From: Lichina pygmaea
Taxonomy: Eukaryota > Ascomycota > Lichinomycetes > Lichinales > Lichinaceae
DNA length: 64,000 bases
Assembly: GCA_963422465.1 (NCBI GenBank)
Contig: OY730173.1
Span: 1,364,001 to 1,428,000 of the forward strand
Direction of reading: 5' to 3'
Shown: positions 22,691 to 32,335 of the stretch, in pieces
Layout of the letters: every line of letters starts with the position of its first letter
Numbering within the stretch: position 1 is the stretch's first letter
Notes under the pieces: model-generated
What the model was told of the DNA's origin: nothing
The model's input: only the letters and a program-made list of their open reading frames with translations
Databases searched by the model: none
Translations under genes and position numbers: made by a program

Positions 22691-23200
22691 ATGGGCAAGG
22701 AATCGAAAATCGCATGCGGTGCTTGTCGTCACGACCACGCCAAGTGTGTTGTGAGCTCTGCATCATCTTTTTGTCGTCGGTGTGTTGAGAAGGGTTGTCG
22801 CTGCGACCTTCATCTCTCGGAATCAGAATGGAAGAAGATGGAACTTGAGCGTGAGCAGCTCGAGGCTCAGCTACGGAAGACTGATGACCAATTGTCAAAG
22901 TTGCTTCCCCGGCAGATCCACCTCCGCCGGCAACTGGGTCATCTCTCACAGAAGGAGGCTGATGCCATCTGTCGTGAGCTGTCAGCCATCGAGGATCAAG
23001 AGTCCCTTGATGCTCAGGAACAAGAGGCTCTCCGCGTTATCCGCAAACGGGAGGCCTGTCAGGCTGCTGCTCCACTGTCCTTTGAGGACGTCTTCTCTTC
23101 GGAGACTTTGGCTTCTCTTGCGCTGTTGTCTCCATCAGACCTGGTCGCTGTGGGTTTGCTTGGTGGTAATCCACCAGCTTCTGGTTCATCGCAGAGCTGA
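22691..23200 (+). CDS. Antisense Zn2Cys6 protein encoded inside the Gypsy element
   Basis: Intact ORF of 169 residues on the strand opposite to gag-pol, between the 3' LTR and the chromodomain, overlapping the latter's C-terminal end (23037-23200). Residues 9-37 fit the fungal binuclear zinc cluster spacing C-X2-C-X6-C-X8-C-X2-C-X6-C, with one further Cys two residues before the last (CGACRHDHAKC, then CRRCVEKGCRC). A Glu/Lys/Leu/Gln-rich coiled coil follows (about residues 45-105), then a Ser/Leu/Ala-rich C-terminus. The ATG lies 124 nt beyond the LTR edge, so antisense transcription from the LTR could serve it. The ORF has no stop although gag-pol in the same element has several. A DNA-binding or regulatory role is inferred from the cluster only. 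Confidence 0.66.
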   Translation: MGKESKIACGACRHDHAKCVVSSASSFCRRCVEKGCRCDLHLSESEWKKMELEREQLEAQLRKTDDQLSKLLPRQIHLRRQLGHLSQKEADAICRELSAIEDQESLDAQEQEALRVIRKREACQAAAPLSFEDVFSSETLASLALLSPSDLVAVGLLGGNPPASGSSQS

Positions 23201-23357
23201 AGTTCTCGGTTGGTTCCCACGAATTCTCCTCTTCGTCAAATCCTAACCACTTCACCAGGTACTCAGTTTTCCGTCTGTTTCTTCGACTATCCAGGATCCT
23301 TTCAACATTGTACTCTTCTTCATCATCCTCGAAGTTCCATTCTGTCTCAATCTCCAC
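23037..23357 (-). pseudogene. Gypsy chromodomain region (C-terminus of pol)
   Basis: Encodes YNVERILDSRRNRRKTEYLV followed by KWLGFDEEENSWEP, a clear chromodomain with the aromatic positions Y, W and the ENSWEP end. It would direct integration to marked chromatin, as in other chromoviruses. It is separated from the integrase frame by a stop or frameshift near 23477. Confidence 0.85.
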
Positions 23358-23477
23358 GTCACTGGGTGCTGGTTCAAGCAGTGAGACGTGGAATACTCGG
23401 TGTATCCTTGCTTTTTGTGGCAGTCTCAGTCGATAGTTGACCTTCCCAGTGCGCTTCTTGATTTCGAATAGTCTGAT

Positions 23478-24647
23478 TCATACGTGGTCCAGCTTTTTGC
23501 TTGGTCGCTTCAAGCACAGGTTTTTTATCGATAGGTAGACCTTATCCCCCTTTTCCAGGGTTGGTCCCTTCAACCTTTTGTTGTGTAATTGGCGGGTGGT
23601 GGCGTTCTGGGCATGGTCGATTGTTGTTTTCATCATCTCGTGTATAGCAGTGAGTTTGCTAACATCGACAACGTTGCCTCCTGCTGTTGCCTGCCATTGG
23701 GGGTTTCTTCCATAGTTCGCAAAGAACAGTGTCGTCCCTGTCATGCTGTGTTGCTGGTCGTTGTACACAAACTGGGCTATTGGTAGCAGTTCCACCCAGT
23801 TGTCCTGCTGGTGGTTGATGTAGTGTTGTAGATACTGCTCCATTGTCTGGTTTGTCCGCTCAGTTTGTCTGTCGGTTTGTGGGTGGTAGGCTGTTGACAT
23901 CCTTGTATCAATGCCAAGTTGCCTTGTCCACATGTTCCAGAATTTTGAGGTGAAGAGTTTGTCTTGATCTGAGATGATTGTCTTTGGTAGCCCTCGGTGG
24001 CTTACCAGCTCTTTGAGTAGGACGCTTGCGAGTTCGTTTGCAGTTCCTGACTCTTTCCACAGGACCAGGTGGGCGTATTTGGTGAGCTTGTCAACAACCA
24101 CCAAAATGCTATCATATACCACCTTTGTTGCTGGGTCTGTTGACTTTGGCAACTTGACCACAAAATCCATCGTGATAGTTTCCCATGGTGCCTCGGGTAG
24201 GTCCATTTGCTGTGCCTGCCTGTAGGGCTTATACCTTGATGGTTTGTTCTTTGCGCACTGTTCGCAGTTGCGGATGAACTCTGTCACCTTGCGCTTCATT
24301 CTGTCGAAGTGGTAGTTCCTTTGGATTTTCTCCAAGGTTTTATCTTGCCCGGGGTGTCTGTGCAAAGGCCTGTCATGGTGCCTCCAGATCACCTCCTCTT
24401 GTGCTCTTCCTGGCACAATTTCCTTTTCGTTTGCTGTCTTGTGGCCAAGGGTAAGGAGTGGACCCTTTGTTTCCGTTGTTGCCAGTTGGGGTTGGGCATA
24501 GACCAGAGTTTGTTCTTTTGTCGCTAGGATTGGGTGTTCCTCTGTTGTTTTCTCATCCATCAGGTCTGGTCGCCTGCTGAGAGCGTCCGCTCGAGCATTT
24601 TCGGTGCCCTTCCAGTAGAGGATTTGGAAGTTGTATGATGCTAACAA
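23478..24647 (-). pseudogene. Gypsy integrase
   Basis: Holds the HHCC zinc finger (H-X3-H, then CEQC), the catalytic core with D in MDFVVKLP, D in SDQDKLF and E in QTDRQTERTNQ, and the GPX-like region before the chromodomain (KGPTLEKGDKVYL). The start given is only the first Met after a stop in the RNase H region. Length and motifs are complete, so the integrase part itself is little damaged. Confidence 0.88.
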
Positions 24648-25529
24648 CTCTGCCCATCAAACTTGTCGTCAGTTTAGCTTCTTTGTCGTTGTGAAGTAAG
24701 CTAAGTTCTTGTGGTCTGAGTACATGTCTACTGTGTATTTTGCCCCCTCCAAGTAAGGCCTCCATTCTTGGAATGTGTTGACGATTGCTAACAACTCTTT
24801 GTCGTGAACATCGTACCTCAGTTCTGGGCCAGAGAACTTTCTCGATCAGTACACGACAGGGTGTAAGTGGTTGTCAGTGTCTGGTTGACACAAGCAGGAT
24901 CCCAATGCTTGGTCCAAGGCATCAGTCTCCAGAATAATCCTCTTCTCAGGGTCAAATAATGCCAAAATAGGTGCGGAGATGAATTTATCCTTCAACTCCT
25001 GGAAGGCCACTTGTTGGCTCTCCCCCCACCTGAAAGATTTGTTCTTTCTGGTTAACTCTGTCAAGGCTGCTGCTGTTCTTGAGTAGTCCTTGATGAATTG
25101 TCGGTAGAAGTTTGCAAATCCTAGGAAGGATTGTACTTCTTTGAGGTTTTTGAGTGTTGGCCAGTCTTGTACTGCTGCCGTCTTTGTGTCGTCCATTCGG
25201 ATTCCTTCTGTTGTCAGGATTGACCCCAAATATTCCACTTCTTTTGTGTGGAAAACACTTTTATCCAGGCGTAACCTCATTCCTGCTTCCTGGAGCGCAT
25301 GTAGGATCTTCTTGACATGCTGTTTATGCTTCTCCAAGGTTCCATTGGTGTATACCAAGACATCGTCAATATAAGTGGTGATAAATATGTCCAGGTATTG
25401 TCGGAGGACAGTGTTAATAAGTGATTGGAATGTCGCTGGTGCATTCGTAAGACTGAATAGCATCACAGTATACTTGTAGTGCCCATACCTCATACAAAAG
25501 GCTGTCTTCCATTCTTCGCCATCTTTCAT
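24648..25529 (-). pseudogene. Gypsy reverse transcriptase C-terminal half and RNase H
   Basis: RT with the catalytic YIDD box (TTYIDDVLVYTNG) and the thumb motif LGFANFYRQF, followed by the RNase H start (ILETDALDQALG). Stops after HPVVY (about 24846) and in the RNase H region around 24655-24670 are each explained by TGG to TAG or TGA changes, the G-to-A direction expected of RIP-type mutation. Confidence 0.85.
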
Positions 25530-25571
25530 CCTAACCAGGTTGAAAGTACCTCGAATGTTGAACTTGGTAAA

Positions 25572-26648
25572 CTATTTGGCTCCTTGGATCCAGTCTTGGA
25601 TTTCTGATATCAATGGCAGCGGGTAGTGGTTTTTCACTGTAATCACATTTAGCCGCCGATAATCAACACACAGTCGAAGTTTGCCATCTTTCTTCAGCAC
25701 AAACAATATTGGGTATCCAGCTGGTGATGTTGAAGGTCTTATGAACTCTTTCGCTAGGTTCTCGTCCAGGTAGTCTCTCAGGGCCTCAAGCTCTTTTGCT
25801 GACAGAGTGTAGATAGGGCTGTGTGTGGGTTTTTTTCTGTCTTCCAGCGGAATCTTGTGGTCCCACTCCTGATGTTCCAGTAGTGTCGTGATCACTGTTT
25901 CTTCGAACATCTCCTGGTATTCTTTATACTCACTTGGCAACTGCGGTGCCTGAGTCTCACCCACGGCGTCTTGTGTGGTGCAAAGTTGTTGTGTTCGGGG
26001 TTTCATCCAGGCTACACAGGCCTGCCCGCGCTGGTGGTATTTCTTCCACCGTGTCAGTGAGATTTCTTTAATCATCACCCCTGGTTCTGACGTGACCAGT
26101 GTTCTGTCCGGAAAGACTAGTTGCCTTCTTTTCCAGTCAATCCTTGGGTTTTGTTTTTCCAACCACAGAAGTCCCAATATAACTTTGTGTGGTATCTGGA
26201 CCAAGTCGAATTCCTCTGTTCTGATCGTCATGCCATGGACACTCAGTCTCAGACTCTTGGTCTCCTTCATCACTTGTCCCTTGTCTTTGGAGAGTGGTGT
26301 TCTGTCCACTACCATCAACTGGTAGGGGTCTTTCTTGCCTTGGACTGGAACCTTGTTTCTTCTGGCAAAGCTTTCTGACATGAAGTTGCCAGTCACACCA
26401 GAGTCGATCATGGCCTTAGCCAACCACCCATTGACTCTGATCTTGATGCGAAAGTGCAGGCTGCAGGCTGTTGTGTCAAGGCTCGGCTTGACTCCTTCCT
26501 CCTGGGGTGTTGTCTTGCCTGCTCTTCCGACCCCAGTTTTGAAGAGCGCTGCTAGTTTTTTGAGCCGCCTAGGCCCTGGGCCTGACACTCTACCACGTGT
26601 TGTTTGCATCATGTGGTGGTGCATCATTCCCCCAGGTCTTGGTTGCAA
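25572..26648 (-). pseudogene. Gypsy protease and reverse transcriptase N-terminal half
   Basis: Aspartic protease with [14 protein letters not shown] (DSG catalytic triad) and [12 protein letters not shown], then the RT fingers ([19 protein letters not shown]). The frame ends at a TAG where TGG is expected (AKW followed by FTKFN), separating it from the next RT segment. Confidence 0.85.
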
Positions 26649-27922
26649 TCATCAGCAATGTCTCTGACCTGTGTGATGCTGAGGGTATTGTCAACCCATC
26701 GTGGCACTTGCGCCTCCCCTATTTCTGATAGGGTTGTGTCCTGTTGTCGAAGGACAGTTTTGTCAGGAACTGGTGGTGGCTGGGGTTCTTTGTCATCGAC
26801 CTGTTCCTCCATATAGCCGGTTGTGTCAAACTTGGAGATCAGGTTGTCCTCCCAGTGGATTCTGTCGACCTTCCTTCAGACCTTGTCAAGGTGGTCCAAG
26901 GTTTCTTGGAGCATGTTCTTGAGTTTTTCGGCGTGTTGTCAGAGGTCGTCCTCCTCTCTGAGGAGTGCCACCTCAGGGTGATTGTGGGGCAGTGTGCCTT
27001 GGGGGGCCCTCTGGGGCTCCTCTGTCTCCCTGCCTTTCCAGGCACTTGTGGTGTTCAACTGCTTCCCTTTGCCCTTCTTGTTCTTCTTCTTGCTCCTGCA
27101 GTTCACCGCAAGGTGGCCCACTTTCTGACAGTTGTAACACTTCCGTGTCTCCTTCTTTTGTGGTTCCGCCACATTGATTTCCATGGGTACCAAGCCGTAG
27201 TTATCTTTGGCAGGTGTTGGCTTTTTCTTCACCCATAGTTTTGTCTGCTTGCCTCACTTCTCAAGCTCTCTCTCGAACTGTCAGTCGTCAATGCGAGCTG
27301 CAGTCTTGATCATTTTGTAGAGCTTGGTTGGTCAGTCTCCTCACGCGATGTCATCCTTGACTTGTTCCTTGAGGCCTTGGTAGAATAGTGCTGTTAGTGC
27401 ACTGTCCCCCCACTGAGTCCTCACTGCTAGTTGTTGGAACTTCGCTGCAAATTCCAATGCTGATCCAGTTTGCCGCAGTGCTTGGAGCTTTCGTTCCGCA
27501 TCCTTTTCCTTGTCAAGGATCCCAAACATCTTTCTCATAGCTGTCTTAAAGGTTTTCAAGCTTCCCATGACCTGTCGGGTATTGTCTTCTTGCTCCTTGG
27601 GGTCTGCCTGATTGTCTAGGTAATCCCTTAAGTAGATGTTGAACCAAGCGAAGGCTGGTCCTTCCAGGTAGGAGGCTGCAAATAGCACCTTCTCCTGGTC
27701 TGTTGGGAACTGGGCTGTGTTGAACCCATAGTAGAGCTCCAGCTGTGAGAAGAACAACTCCAGTCCTCCCCTGGATCCATCGTACCTCTTCAGGGCACCT
27801 ACCTTCAAGGGCTTCAGGGGTAGGTTAACAATAGGTGCTGCCTGGACAGCCTGGGCCTGAGCCGCCTGAGCAGTCTGGGCTTGGGCTGCCTGAGAAGGGG
27901 TAGGGCTTTGTGGATCCACCAT
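26624..27922 (-). pseudogene. Gypsy gag, with CCHC knuckle
   Basis: Starts at MVDPQSPTPSQAAQ (27922), then a retrotransposon gag domain (FFSQLELYYGFN, FAWFNIYLRDYL, ALEFAAKFQQLA). The frame stops at 27341, then continues with further stops through a CCHC knuckle CYNCQKVGHLAVNC at about 27120. Stops fall at positions where Trp is expected. Confidence 0.85.
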
Positions 27923-27960
27923 CGTATCAAGTCAGTGTCCTGTATGTTAGAGGCTGAAAC

Positions 27961-28456
27961 TGTTAAAGGCTGGGCCAGGTTCACACAGAAACTGGTACAG
28001 TCTGTTGCTTTGTAGGGTGGATTCTAGACAGGGACTCGGTAGAGGAATAGACAGGTGGGGTAACTCTCCTGTGCTATTGTCTCAGTACGATGGGTTTGTA
28101 TTGTTTGTTCAGCCTGGAGAGCTAATCCCTCCGGGCCCTTTGGGGGTCTTTATACAGATGCCCCAAGGGGGGGGGTCTCCTTGAGGGGTATCATCCTTTT
28201 GTGTGGACAAGCTCCTCACTTAGCTCCTGCTCGTCCACCGGACAAGCTCCTCGCTTAGCTCCTGCTTGTCCACCGGACAAGCTCCTCGCTTAGCTCCTGC
28301 TTGTCCACCGGACAAGCTCCTCGCTTAGCTCTTGCTCGTCCACCGGACAAGCTCCTCGCTTAGCTCTTGCTCGTCCACCGGATCGGTCAGATGTTGTTCT
28401 GTATGACTAACACTCCTCCCTCGCTTACCTGGGCTGTTCCGGCCTAGGCCTTAACA
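27961..28456 (-). repeat. 5' LTR of the Gypsy element
   Basis: 496 bp, same length as 22071-22566. Differences from it near the start (positions 27970-28020) all replace CpG by TpG or CpA. It also has the five 35-bp hairpin units (28205-28379). Confidence 0.9.
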
Positions 28457-28755
28457 AAAAACTCTTGTACTAATGAAGCCCAGTCCACCAAAACCCAGTC
28501 TCTCCCTACTGGTCTGACCAACAAGATTTTCCAGGAGCTGGAGAATATTAACAAGCGGCTAGACAAGCAAGAATCTAAGCCATCATATGCCCAGGCTGTT
28601 CAGAAACATATCCCAGCTCAAATCCCTCTAGCTCCAAGAATTCTGAAGGAAGTTCTTGTCCACCCTGGTAACCAGACACCTGATATAGCCAACAGGACCC
28701 ACATCCAGCTTTTTCAAGCTCTCCAAGACAGACTCCCCAGTCCCTATATTTTTAT

Positions 28756-31520
28756 TTTATTTTATTCTTACTCTGATTTGGCTGGTGAGCCATGCAGAAC
28801 TTCTAGATACATGCTTTTTTTTCCCAGAAAACCTTTGAAGGAATAAAAACTGAGACTTGGGTAAGACTAGGGAATTATCTGGAAGAATATGCAGTGTCTG
28901 GAGAAAATAAAATCACAGAGATGATAGGTTTTCTGGTAAGAGTTGGTGTGCTAAGTTAAACTGGTCTAGTCTTTTCAAAGACATAAACCAGAGAAGAAAT
29001 TCTTTAAGCACTTTAGGCTTTTGAAGTAAAGTAGAGAAATTGTAGGAAAGAAAAGTGGCTTGTTGTCTTTGAGTAAGAAACTTGTTACAAGAGAAAGTAA
29101 TATGTTGAGCAGTCTCTTCTCCAAAACCACAGGAACATAGAGGGGATTGGAAGTCAGGAACATTTGCTCTGAAAAGAAAGCTGGCTAGTCCTATCCTTGC
29201 TGATAGAATCTGCAAGTAAAGACTAGCTTCAGCTTTTCTCAAGTCTTTGAAAACTTTGAGATTTTTCTTTTGGGGTAGTCTGCAAAATAGCTCCCAGACT
29301 GAAGAACATTTCTGTCTGTTTGCCTGCCATCTGGCTTCCCACTCTTTCTGAAACACTTCTTGAAATTGTTTCTTAGAGTAATCTTGGTTAGTGGTTAGTT
29401 CTTCTAGCCATCTTGCTTTCCAGTTAGGTGTGATAGTAGACAGAGACTTTGGAGGTGTTCTCAGAGTAGAAACAAAAACAGTGATCTGGGAAAAGAGCTT
29501 ATAGAGAAGTGAGGAGAGAGGATTAGAAGAAGTATTGGAAAAATAGAAAGATTGTAGGAAAGTTGCTGTTCTAAATTTGAAATAAAGATCAAGAGGTGGT
29601 AGGAATAGTTCTCCTTCAATAAGAAATGTAGGAGTAGCTTTGAAGACACCTCCTATAGTTTTTAGACACTTAGTCTGGAAAAGATTTAGAGAAGAAATAT
29701 TAGAAGGTTTTTTGTGGGGATTGAACCAGACTCCTACTGTATAGCTGAGAAGTGATCTCAGTATTGCAGTGTAGACAAGTCTAGCAGAGAGAACAGGTAG
29801 ACCCCATGTAGAAAAAGTAGTTCTGGAAAGTGCTGAGAAAAACTTGGAAGCTTTCTGTAACATGATTTTCTGGTGTTTTTTCCAGAGAAGCTTGGAATCA
29901 TAGTGTAGTCCCAGAATACACACTTCTTCCTTAGGCTGTAGTACCACTTCTCCAAGTCTTAGACTGAGCTGAAGATTATCTGTTCTTCTTCTAGAAAAAT
30001 AGAGAAGTTCATACTTTTCAGGTGCAAACTTCATTCCATGTTTTCTTGCCCAGTCTAAACACTTGGAGTGAGTAGACTTTAGCTTCAGGAGATTGCTTTT
30101 AAGAGAAGGGGAAAATGCCAGAAGGTTTGTATCATCTGCAAAGCCCAGAGCTGATACACCTTTCTCTGGTGTATGAACAATATTATGAAGATCTGAAATA
30201 TAGAAAAGAAATAAAATAGGAGAGAGAGGTGAACCTTGAGAGACTCCACAGTGTACTGGGAACAAAGAAGACTCTGAATCATCAAAGACAAGAGAGGTTT
30301 TTCTTTGGGTAGTGAAAGAAAAGATCCAACTAACAAACCAGCTGGGGATTCCTTTTCTCTCCAGGATTTTCTTGAGAATTTCTGGCAGAACTCTATCATA
30401 AGCTCCTGAGATATCCAGAGAAAGAAGACTGGCTACCATTCCTTCCTTCCAGACTTTTTCAACTTGGGAAGTGAGTAGAAATAGTGCAGACTCAGTTGAT
30501 CTTCCTTTTCTGAAGCCCATCTGGATTTCTGGTAGCAGGTTTTCTTTCTCAGCCAGTTCACTTAGCTTTGTGGCTGCCAGAGCTTCCATCAGCTTCCCAA
30601 TTGTGTTGAGAAGTGCTATTGGCCTCCAAGCTTTGGCATAGCAATAGGATCCTTTGCTAGGCTTTCTCAAGCATATTGTTCTGGCTGCTTTGTATCTGTC
30701 AGGGAAATATTCTAGCTTCCAGCAGGCTTCCAGAACTTTGGCTATCTTTTCATTGAAAGAGTCTCCTAATACCTTTAGAAATCCATTGGGTAGAGTGTCT
30801 TTCCCAGAAGCTGTAAAAGGTTTTTTCTTTTTCAGAATATTGTGAAAATCTTCTTTGGAGATTTCCTGAGATAGCTGGTGTTGTTGGTGGTTGGCTAGCT
30901 GGTCCTTGGGTTCTGGTACTGGCTGGAAAGGTAGAGGGAAGAACTGGGTTTTGAATACTTCTACCTTTTCTGTGAAAGTTCTGGCAGTTTCTCCATCTTG
31001 CTTTGTGAGCTCTGGAACAATTGGAAGTTCTGGTGGTTTGCCAGCTTTTTCTTTACCCCACTTGGCTATTTTCCAGTGCTTTTGTGTTTCAGCCAGGTTC
31101 TGGAGTTGTTCTCTGAATATCTTTCTTTTAGCATTCTTGATCAGGTGTTTCTTTTCCTTTATTACTTTTTCAAGTTTGTAGACTGGTTCTTGGTTTTGGA
31201 AGACTTTTCTTCTTAGTTTTCTTTCCTCTTTAATTTTCTCTTTAATCTCTTGTTTCCACCAGGGAACAGTGTACTTTGAGTCTCTCAGAGGTCTTGTTGT
31301 CTTGTCAGCCAGTTCTTGAAGAGCTTTGTCCAGGTTCTCCAGATAGTTGTCCACTTCCTCTCTGTTAAGTAGTGGTGGAATAGGGGGAAGATTTTTAGCT
31401 TCTTTCTTGACTTGGTCCAGATCTAGTGTTCTCCAGTTTCTTTGGTGGGTTCTGTTGCATGACAACAAAGTGAGTACCTGGTTGAAGTCTGGCAACTTAT
31501 GATAAGTGTGTGGACTGACA
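28756..31520 (-). mobile_element. 5'-truncated LINE (Tad1-like), subfamily B
   Basis: Minus-strand non-LTR element. Its A-rich tail of AAAATA-type units appears at 28756-28775 as TTTTAT repeats. The 5' end is truncated inside ORF2, near where the longer copy at 34322 starts its RT domain; the exact boundary (about 31495-31525) is uncertain and I found no target-site duplication. Right of it lies the outer element's integrase. Confidence 0.8.
28913..31495 (-). CDS. LINE ORF2 protein, reverse transcriptase without endonuclease
   Basis: Uninterrupted 860-codon frame. It shows the full RT: RPIALLNTIGKLMEAL, FRKGRSTESALFLLTSQVEK, SLDISGAYDRVLP, GVSQGSPLSPILFLFYISDL, then the catalytic FADDTNLLAF. 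The C-terminus has a CCHC-like knuckle (CSCG, H, C around CSCGFGEETAQHITFSC). The apurinic endonuclease domain normally at the N-terminus is missing because the copy is 5'-truncated, so the Met at the start is probably not the original start. There is no RNase H domain that I can see. The open frame in a block otherwise full of stops suggests a young insertion. Confidence 0.83.
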   Translation of the reverse strand: MPDFNQVLTLLSCNRTHQRNWRTLDLDQVKKEAKNLPPIPPLLNREEVDNYLENLDKALQELADKTTRPLRDSKYTVPWWKQEIKEKIKEERKLRRKVFQNQEPVYKLEKVIKEKKHLIKNAKRKIFREQLQNLAETQKHWKIAKWGKEKAGKPPELPIVPELTKQDGETARTFTEKVEVFKTQFFPLPFQPVPEPKDQLANHQQHQLSQEISKEDFHNILKKKKPFTASGKDTLPNGFLKVLGDSFNEKIAKVLEACWKLEYFPDRYKAARTICLRKPSKGSYCYAKAWRPIALLNTIGKLMEALAATKLSELAEKENLLPEIQMGFRKGRSTESALFLLTSQVEKVWKEGMVASLLSLDISGAYDRVLPEILKKILERKGIPSWFVSWIFSFTTQRKTSLVFDDSESSLFPVHCGVSQGSPLSPILFLFYISDLHNIVHTPEKGVSALGFADDTNLLAFSPSLKSNLLKLKSTHSKCLDWARKHGMKFAPEKYELLYFSRRRTDNLQLSLRLGEVVLQPKEEVCILGLHYDSKLLWKKHQKIMLQKASKFFSALSRTTFSTWGLPVLSARLVYTAILRSLLSYTVGVWFNPHKKPSNISSLNLFQTKCLKTIGGVFKATPTFLIEGELFLPPLDLYFKFRTATFLQSFYFSNTSSNPLSSLLYKLFSQITVFVSTLRTPPKSLSTITPNWKARWLEELTTNQDYSKKQFQEVFQKEWEARWQANRQKCSSVWELFCRLPQKKNLKVFKDLRKAEASLYLQILSARIGLASFLFRANVPDFQSPLCSCGFGEETAQHITFSCNKFLTQRQQATFLSYNFSTLLQKPKVLKEFLLWFMSLKRLDQFNLAHQLLPENLSSL

Positions 31521-31524
31521 CTGT

Positions 31525-32040
31525 CAAGTCACAGACTTGCTGGTACAATAAGCACTATCTGTGACAGAAGTTTGCAAAAGGTGACATAGTTTGGTTGTTG
31601 ACAAAGAACATCCAGACAGAGCAGCCACACAAGAAGATGGACCACCAGTTCACAGGGCTGTTCAAGGTGCTCAAGTGGGTAGGCAAACAGGCCTACCAGC
31701 TCAAGCTGCTGGACACACACCACATCTATCCAGTCTTCTATATGTCCTTGCTGGAAGCCTACTAAGAATGTTCAGGGCAAGACCCAGACCATCCACCACC
31801 AATCCAGGTGGATGAAGAAGATGAATAGGAAGTTGATAGGATTCTTGATGTCAAGGAAATCTGGAGGAAGATCAGTTACAGAGTGCAGTGAAAAGACTAC
31901 AAGAACATATACCAGACATGGGAGTCTTGGGAGTATGTGGAGGATTGTGAGGTGCTAGATGTGTTCTACAAGAAGTACCCAGGGAAGCTGGAGGGGTCTG
32001 CACACAGAGGCAAAGGTAGTGGTACAGGGTGCTGCTAGGG
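31525..32040 (+). pseudogene. Integrase C-terminus and chromodomain of the outer LTR element
   Basis: Plus-strand remnant encoding KFAKGDIVWLLTKNIQT, a Pro-poor linker, HIYPVFYMSLLEAY, then a decayed chromodomain (VDRILDVKEIWRKISY, then KDYKNIYQTWESWEYVED). Stops replace expected Trp or Gln codons. The direction matches the 3' LTR at 45445-45794. Confidence 0.72.
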
Positions 32041-32335
32041 TAGTGCTGAGTTATCAACACTTTTTGCCATCATGTTTTTTCCTTACAAGGTTTTTTTACA
32101 GTTTTTAATAAGGTTGACGTGTGAAAGCAGCTACAGGTGAAGTGTTACTGCTGGGAACAGGTGTGTAGGCACTGGGAATAGGTATCAAATTGATGAAAGA
32201 AAACAAAAAGAAGCTGTCAAGAGTATATTGGCATGTTGTCCAAGCCTATGTCCACATCTATATCACTGCCTTCTTGTTGAGCCAAAGTCTCCAAGGCCAC
32301 CACACATGTCTTGAGATTGTTGAAGTGCTTGATTT

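Larger units (their letters stand above)
22071..28456 (-). mobile_element. Complete Ty3/Gypsy chromovirus retrotransposon
   Basis: 6386 bp with 496-bp LTRs at both ends, starting TGTTAA and ending TTAACA, and a 5-bp duplication AAAAA (22066-22070 and 28457-28461). Coding sense is the minus strand, in the order gag, protease, RT, RNase H, integrase, chromodomain. A purine-rich tract just inside the 3' LTR (22567-22581 on this strand reads CTATCCCCTCTCTCC) fits a polypurine tract. The two LTRs differ mostly at CpG sites. The sense ORFs carry several stops. Confidence 0.92.
21366..28755 (+). mobile_element. LINE (Tad1-like) 5' part, ORF1 split by a Gypsy element
   Basis: Plus-strand non-LTR element. 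Its left boundary is only approximate. 21400-21800 looks like a 5' UTR with a repeated segment (21508-21543 and 21762-21797 share AGTCTTGGGG and TGGTCCCAGGATTG). ORF1 starts near 21811 and is Lys/Ser/Pro/Gln-rich. It is cut at 22070 by the Gypsy element and resumes in the same frame at 28462 with a predicted coiled coil (FQELENINKRLDKQ), running to 28755 where another LINE begins. The rest of this LINE (ORF2) is not found to the right. Confidence 0.7.
21811..28755 (+). pseudogene. LINE ORF1, interrupted at 22070-28461
   Basis: Two segments, 21811-22070 and 28462-28755. If the Gypsy element and one AAAAA copy are taken out, the reading frame is continuous, which shows that the ORF was intact when the Gypsy element arrived. 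The protein is low in complexity with a coiled-coil patch and then SYAQAVQKHIPAQIPL, typical of the RNA-binding ORF1 proteins of fungal LINEs. No CCHC knuckle is seen in this part. Confidence 0.6.

Noticed and set aside
28462-31520. Twin-priming inversion as the explanation for a plus-strand LINE next to a minus-strand LINE.
   Set aside because: In twin priming the inverted piece lies at the 5' side of the A-tailed piece; here the plus-strand part abuts the A-rich tail, so a separate insertion plus deletion fits better.
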